Positions 59,692 to 64,000 of a DNA stretch of 64,000 bases are shown here, piece by piece (position 1 is the first letter of the stretch; each line of letters starts with the position of its first letter). Source of the DNA: Streptomyces coacervatus. GTDB lineage: Bacteria; Actinomycetota; Actinomycetes; Streptomycetales; Streptomycetaceae. The DNA lies in assembly GCF_029223485.1 (NCBI RefSeq), contig NZ_JARHTP010000006.1, positions 62,001 through 126,000 on the forward strand, written 5' to 3'. A model generated the notes under the pieces. The model worked only from the letters and a program-made list of their open reading frames with translations. It was not told the DNA's origin and ran no database searches. A program made the position numbers and the translations under genes.

Positions 59692-60404
59692 CAGTTCGCG
59701 TGGAACCGCGCCGGTGCCTCCGTCGGGTTGCCGCCGGAGGGCAGCTTCTGCCCCGGGCACTCCTTGAGCACCTTCTCCATCGCGGCCTTCTCGGCGGCGG
59801 TCACCCACAGCCCGTACTTCTTCTTCACGGCGACCTGGGAGGCGACGTACGCGCACCGGTAGGCCTTGGGCGGCACCCAGGTCGCCGTGTCGCCGTCGCC
59901 CTTGGAGCGGTTGGCGCTCGCGCCGGCGGCGAGGAGGTTGAGCGGGTCGTTGGCGAGGGCTATTCGCTTGCGGGCGTCCCAGTACTTGGCGCCCTTCTGC
60001 CAGGCATCGGAGAGGGCGACCAGGTGGTCGATGTCGACCAGGCTGCTGCCGCGCCGGTAGGTCACCTTCGTGCCGGAGTACGGGTCCGACTCCAGTACGC
60101 CGTACGACACCTTGCACTTGCCGTCGGTGAACTTCACGTCCGCCAGGTCCCGTTTGAGGATGTCGTCCCGGGTGTCGCAGCCGTTGGAGTCGGTGTCCGC
60201 CCAGGCGGTGCCGAACCTGTCCCGGGCGTAACCCGTCTTCGGCGCCCGTCCCTTCACGGTCAGCGACTCGGCGGCCGTGAGCGCGGCGCCCGAGCCCCCG
60301 GTCTCCTGCGGCCCGCCGGACCCGGTCTTCGTCTCCGCCTTGCACCCGGCCACGGCGAACACCAGCACCATGGCGGCCGCCGCCCCGCCCCTCAGACGCC
60401 TCAT
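59691..60404 (-). CDS. Secreted HNH/DUF1524-type nuclease lipoprotein
   Basis: 237 residues. Lipobox VFAVAGCKAE; then an HNH fold: DIDHLVALSDAWQKGA (His pair), RKRIALANDPLNLLAA and NRSKGDGDTATWVPP, matching the GmrSD-C/DUF1524 secreted nucleases of actinomycetes. Two Cys (NGCDT, GKCKVS) and an ECPGQ end suggest disulfides. A cell-surface DNase is likely, for nutrient or DNA turnover. ATG 60404 after GGGGAGG. Confidence 0.9.
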   Translation of the reverse strand: MRRLRGGAAAAMVLVFAVAGCKAETKTGSGGPQETGGSGAALTAAESLTVKGRAPKTGYARDRFGTAWADTDSNGCDTRDDILKRDLADVKFTDGKCKVSYGVLESDPYSGTKVTYRRGSSLVDIDHLVALSDAWQKGAKYWDARKRIALANDPLNLLAAGASANRSKGDGDTATWVPPKAYRCAYVASQVAVKKKYGLWVTAAEKAAMEKVLKECPGQKLPSGGNPTEAPARFHAN

Positions 60405-60608
60405 GGTGCGCCCTCCCCTTGCCTGTGCGACCCGCCCTCGCACGGGCGGTCTCCTCTCGTACGGCTTTCCCGTACGAGTTTCCGCACACCGTAGCGAGAG
60501 GGCGCACAGAGGCATTCATGAGGTCCAGACCACAACCAGCCCCAAGTGGGCATTCAACACATATCGGCCGTATCGTCGTTCCTGAGTCACCTTCGGAAGG
60601 AGCTCTGG

Positions 60609-60794
60609 ATGGGCATCTTCGACAGGTTCAAGAGCAACCGCCAGGCGCAGGACAAGGCCAAGCAGATGTCCGACGCCGCGGAGCGGAAGGTGAACGAGAG
60701 AACGGGCAACAAGTACGAGAGCCAGGTCGACGAAGCCCAGCAGCGCATCGAGGGGCAGCTCGGCATGGACCGCGACAGGCCCGAACAGCCGTAA
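60609..60794 (+). CDS. Small antitoxin-like protein (Rv0909/MT0933 type)
   Basis: 61 residues: MGIFDRFKSNRQAQDKAKQM and ...QQRIEGQLGMD, all helical and highly charged. This resembles the MT0933-like antitoxin family annotation, but no toxin gene is adjacent, so the label is weak. GGAAGGAG precedes ATG 60609. Confidence 0.7.
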   Translation: MGIFDRFKSNRQAQDKAKQMSDAAERKVNERTGNKYESQVDEAQQRIEGQLGMDRDRPEQP

Positions 60795-60807
60795 GGCCAC
60801 TGTGCAG

Positions 60808-60843
60808 CCGTCCGCGGAACCCGCCTCCCGCGGACGGCTTTAC
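60808..60843. terminator. Stem-loop terminator between antitoxin-like gene and mfd
   Basis: GCCGTCCGCGG (60808-60818) pairs perfectly with CCGCGGACGGC (60829-60839), 10-nt loop, followed by TTTA. Serves the convergent small gene and mfd. Confidence 0.8.
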
Positions 60844-60881
60844 GCGCCCTGGGGCCACGCCCCCCGACACATACTCTGCGG

Positions 60882-63800
60882 CTACGACCCCAGGATCGAC
60901 GCCAGGAACTCCCCCACCCAGCCCAGCAACTCCCGCCCGACCAAAGGCTTTCCGCCCACCTTCGCCGTCTTCGGGCGCGGTACCAGCACCTGGTGGACCG
61001 CCGGCTTGATGACGGTCCCGGGGTACAGGCGCTTGACCCTGAGCTCCTGAGACTCCCTCAACTCCACCGGTGCGAAGCGGATGTTGTTGCCCTGCAGCAC
61101 GATCTCACCGACGCCGCACGCGCGGGCGAGCATGCGCAGGCCCGCCACCAGGAGCAGGTTCTCCACCGGTTCGGGCAACTTGCCGTAGCGGTCGACGAGT
61201 TCCTCGCGGACGGACTTGATGTCCTCCTCCGTGTTGGCGGAGGCGATGGCGCGGTAGGCCGCCAGGCGCAGGCGCTCGCCGGGGGCGTAGTCGTGCGGGA
61301 CGTGTGCGTCGACCGGGAGCTCGATCTTGACCTCCAGGGGCGGCTCCTCCTCCACCCCGCCCTCCAGGGAGGCCCGGTAGTCCGCGACGGCCTCGCCGAC
61401 CATCCGCACGTACAGGTCGAAGCCGACGCCCGCGATGTGGCCGGACTGTTCGCCGCCCAGCAGATTGCCCGCTCCGCGGATCTCCAGGTCCTTCATGGCC
61501 ACGTACATGCCCGCGCCCATCTCCGTGTGCTGGGCGATCGTCGCCAGACGCTCGTGGGCGGTCTCCGTCAGGGGCTTCTCCGGCGGGTACAGGAAGTAGG
61601 CGTAACCGCGCTCGCGGCCACGCCCCACCCGCCCGCGCAGCTGGTGCAGCTGGGAGAGGCCGAAGTTGTCGCCGCGCTCCACGATCAGGGTGTTGGCGTT
61701 GGAGATGTCGATACCGGACTCGACGATCGTGGTCGAGACGAGGACGTCGTACTTCTTCTCCCAGAAGTCGACGACGACCTGTTCGAGGGTCGACTCGGAC
61801 ATCTGGCCGTGGGCCGTGGCGATCCGCGCCTCGGGGACGATCTCGCGCAGCCGGGAGGCCGCCCGGTCGATCGACTCGACACGGTTGTGGATGTAGAAGA
61901 CCTGGCCCTCGCGCAGCAGTTCACGGCGGATGGCGGCGCCGATCTGCTTCTCCTCGTACGGCCCGACGAAGGTGAGCACCGGGTGCCGCTCCTCGGGCGG
62001 GGTCGTGATCGTCGACATCTCGCGGATGCCGGTGACCGCCATCTCCAGGGTGCGGGGGATCGGGGTCGCGGACATGGTCAGCACATCCACATTCGCGCGC
62101 AGCTTCTTCAGCTGCTCCTTGTGCTCGACGCCGAAGCGCTGCTCCTCGTCGACGATGACCAGGCCGAGGTCCTTGAATTTCGTCTCGGAGGAGAAGAGGC
62201 GGTGGGTGCCGATGACGACGTCCACCGAGCCCTCGCGCAGTCCCTCCAGGGTGCCCTTCGCCTCGGTGTCCGTCTGGAAGCGGCTCAACGCCCTTACGTT
62301 GACGGGGAATTGGGAGTAGCGCTCGCTGAACGTCCCGAAGTGCTGCTGCACCAGCAGCGTGGTCGGGACGAGGACCGCGACCTGCTTCCCGTCCTGTACG
62401 GCCTTGAAGGCCGCCCGCACCGCGATCTCCGTCTTGCCGTAACCGACGTCGCCGCAGATCAGACGGTCCATCGGGACCGACTTCTCCATGTCGTCCTTGA
62501 CCTCGGCGATGGTGGTGAGCTGGTCGGGGGTCTCCGCGTACGGGAAGGCGTCCTCCAGCTCGCGCTGCCAGGGGGTGTCCGGGCCGAAGGTGTGGCCGGG
62601 CGCGGCCATGCGCGCGCTGTACAGCCTGATGAGGTCGGCCGCGATCTCCTTGACGGCCTTCTTGGCGCGCGCCTTGGTCTTGGTCCAGTCGGCGCCGCCC
62701 AGGCGGTGCAGGGTCGGGGCCTCGCCGCCGACGTACTTGGTGATCTGCTCCAGCTGGTCGGTGGGGATGTACAGGCGGTCGCCGGGCTGGCCGCGCTTGG
62801 CGGGGGCGTACTCGACGACCAGGTACTCGCGGGTCGCGCCCTGCACGGTGCGCTGCACCATCTCGATGTAGCGGCCGACGCCGTGCTGCTCGTGGACGAT
62901 GTAGTCGCCCGCCTCCAGGGTGAGCGGGTCGATGGTCTTGCGGCGGCGGGCCGGCATCCGGGCGCCGTCCTTGCCGGCCGCCTTCTGGCCGGAGAGGTCG
63001 GTCTCGGTCAGGACCGCGAGCTTGAGCGCCGGGTCGACGAAGCCGTAGTCGATCGAGCCGCACGCCACGTGCACGACGGACGGGGAGATCGTGCCGAGTT
63101 CCACGTCGAGGCGGGCCGCGATGCCCTCGCCGCCCAGCACCTCGACCGTACGGGCCGCCGGGCCGTGGCCCTCGGTGACGAACACCGTGCGCCAGCCGTC
63201 GGCGAGCCAGCCCTTGGTGTCGGCGAGGGCCTTGGCGGTGTCGCCGCGGTAGGTCTCGGGGGCGTGCATGCCGAACTTGAGGGTGTCTGCGTCCAGTTCG
63301 AGGTCCGCCGCGAACGGCGACACCGACCACCACATCATGTCCAGCTCACGCGCCCGGTCCCGGACGTCGGCGATGGACCAGAGCGAGGCCGCACCGACGT
63401 CGATCGGCGCCTCGCCGCCACCCGCGGTCGCCGCCCAGGACGCCTGCAGGAACTCCTGGGAGGTCGCCACGAGATCAGCGGCACGCGTGCGTACCCGCTC
63501 CGGGTCGCATACGACGGCCATGGCGCCCTTGGGCAGGACGTCGATCAGCAGCTCCATGTCGTCGACGAGGACGGGAGCCAGGGACTCCATGCCTTCCACG
63601 GCGATTCCCTCGGCGATCTTGCCGAGCAGCTCGCCCAGCTCCGGGTGGAGCTCGGCGAGGGCACCCGCACGCGTGCGTACGTCTTCCGTCAACAGAAGTT
63701 CACGGCAGGGCGGCGCCCACAGCCCGTGGTCGGCGACCTCCAGGGACCGCTGGTCGGCGACCTTGAAGTAGCGGATCTCCTCGACGTCGTCGCCCCAGAA

Positions 63801-64000
63801 CTCCACGCGCAGGGGGTGTTCCTCGGTGGGCGGGAACACGTCGAGGATCCCGCCTCGCACGGCGAACTCGCCGCGCTTCTCGACGAGCTCCACGCGCGCG
63901 TACGCGGCGGCGGCGAGGGCCTCCACGATCTCGTTCAGGTCGGCGGTCTGCCCGGTCCTCAGGGCGACCGGTTCCAGGTCGCCGAGGCCCTTGACCTGCG
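60882..64000 (-). CDS. mfd: Transcription-repair coupling factor Mfd (5' end beyond window)
   Basis: About 1039 residues visible; the frame runs off the right edge, so roughly 130-150 N-terminal residues are missing. Present: UvrB-like N-domain (KRGEFAVRGGILDVFPPTEEHPLRVEFWGDD), RNAP-interacting domain (DYIVHEQHGVGRYIEMV), helicase motifs CGDVGYGKTEIAVRAAFKA (Walker A), VIVDEEQRFGVEH (DEEQ), TMSATPIPRT and the QLRGRVGRG motif VI, then the C-terminal TRCF domain. Removes stalled RNA polymerase and recruits UvrA. No frameshift in the visible part. Confidence 0.97.
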   Translation of the reverse strand, partial: QVKGLGDLEPVALRTGQTADLNEIVEALAAAAYARVELVEKRGEFAVRGGILDVFPPTEEHPLRVEFWGDDVEEIRYFKVADQRSLEVADHGLWAPPCRELLLTEDVRTRAGALAELHPELGELLGKIAEGIAVEGMESLAPVLVDDMELLIDVLPKGAMAVVCDPERVRTRAADLVATSQEFLQASWAATAGGGEAPIDVGAASLWSIADVRDRARELDMMWWSVSPFAADLELDADTLKFGMHAPETYRGDTAKALADTKGWLADGWRTVFVTEGHGPAARTVEVLGGEGIAARLDVELGTISPSVVHVACGSIDYGFVDPALKLAVLTETDLSGQKAAGKDGARMPARRRKTIDPLTLEAGDYIVHEQHGVGRYIEMVQRTVQGATREYLVVEYAPAKRGQPGDRLYIPTDQLEQITKYVGGEAPTLHRLGGADWTKTKARAKKAVKEIAADLIRLYSARMAAPGHTFGPDTPWQRELEDAFPYAETPDQLTTIAEVKDDMEKSVPMDRLICGDVGYGKTEIAVRAAFKAVQDGKQVAVLVPTTLLVQQHFGTFSERYSQFPVNVRALSRFQTDTEAKGTLEGLREGSVDVVIGTHRLFSSETKFKDLGLVIVDEEQRFGVEHKEQLKKLRANVDVLTMSATPIPRTLEMAVTGIREMSTITTPPEERHPVLTFVGPYEEKQIGAAIRRELLREGQVFYIHNRVESIDRAASRLREIVPEARIATAHGQMSESTLEQVVVDFWEKKYDVLVSTTIVESGIDISNANTLIVERGDNFGLSQLHQLRGRVGRGRERGYAYFLYPPEKPLTETAHERLATIAQHTEMGAGMYVAMKDLEIRGAGNLLGGEQSGHIAGVGFDLYVRMVGEAVADYRASLEGGVEEEPPLEVKIELPVDAHVPHDYAPGERLRLAAYRAIASANTEEDIKSVREELVDRYGKLPEPVENLLLVAGLRMLARACGVGEIVLQGNNIRFAPVELRESQELRVKRLYPGTVIKPAVHQVLVPRPKTAKVGGKPLVGRELLGWVGEFLASILGS

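Noticed and set aside
60609..60794. Toxin-antitoxin pair
   Set aside because: The small protein resembles an annotated antitoxin family but there is no toxin gene on either side.

Overview
The window is a high-GC actinobacterial chromosome segment, almost certainly Streptomyces. The evidence is the strong GC bias at third codon positions, frequent GTG starts, 4-nt ATGA/GTGA overlaps inside operons, a tRNA-Leu with anticodon UAA (the bldA tRNA), two Rpf-like cell-wall hydrolases beside enolase, and a conserved order running enolase, Rpf, Rpf, P450, MazG, SurA-like, up to Mfd. It looks like a core region with a less conserved block at about 10.6-25.6 kb. I saw no phage, integrase, transposase or CRISPR array.

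Layout. 0-5 kb: end of a secreted protein, then a SigB/F/G-type partner-switching module (anti-sigma kinase, anti-anti-sigma, divergent sigma factor), then one polypeptide joining an ECF-sigma-like part, a zinc anti-sigma motif, a membrane helix and a ricin-type lectin. 4.9-10.5 kb: a tightly coupled histidine-utilisation operon transcribed leftward (hutU, an M20 amidohydrolase, hutF, hutI). 10.6-15 kb: a PLP fold-type III decarboxylase and four genes with roadblock/LC7 character. 15.1-20.9 kb: an RpiR regulator overlapping an aromatic-amino-acid-lyase homologue that lacks the canonical Ala-Ser-Gly cofactor triad, divergent from a complete OpuC-type ABC importer; together these could be an uptake and catabolism unit for a trimethylated histidine-like betaine. 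21-25.6 kb: exported beta-carbonic anhydrase plus SulP transporter, a membrane protein, and an SDR with its divergent regulator.

26-34.4 kb: cystathionine beta-synthase, SGNH esterase, thiolase, small conserved proteins, a BI-1 family membrane protein and pobA carrying an 18-codon insertion bounded by an 11-bp direct repeat. 34.5 kb: the bldA-type tRNA. 35-41.3 kb: MacB-type ABC exporter, cyclopropane-fatty-acid-synthase-like methyltransferase and type II NADH dehydrogenase with a Rex-like operator upstream. 41.9-45.7 kb: small secreted protein, a DUF501-Ppx/GppA fusion, a DivIC/FtsB protein and enolase. 46-48 kb: two Rpf-LysM proteins, the first behind a ydaO-type (cyclic di-AMP) riboswitch. 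48.3-64 kb: P450, MazG, SurA-like lipoprotein, DUF1906 hydrolase, Ser/Thr kinase with its membrane partner, an unusual solitary N6-methylase-like protein, secreted and lipoprotein genes, a secreted HNH nuclease, a GNAT enzyme, a small antitoxin-like protein and most of mfd, which runs off the right edge.

All calls come from reading sequence and from family knowledge; no search was run. Starts were chosen from Shine-Dalgarno sequences, overlaps or -10 boxes, and differ in places from the longest open frame.
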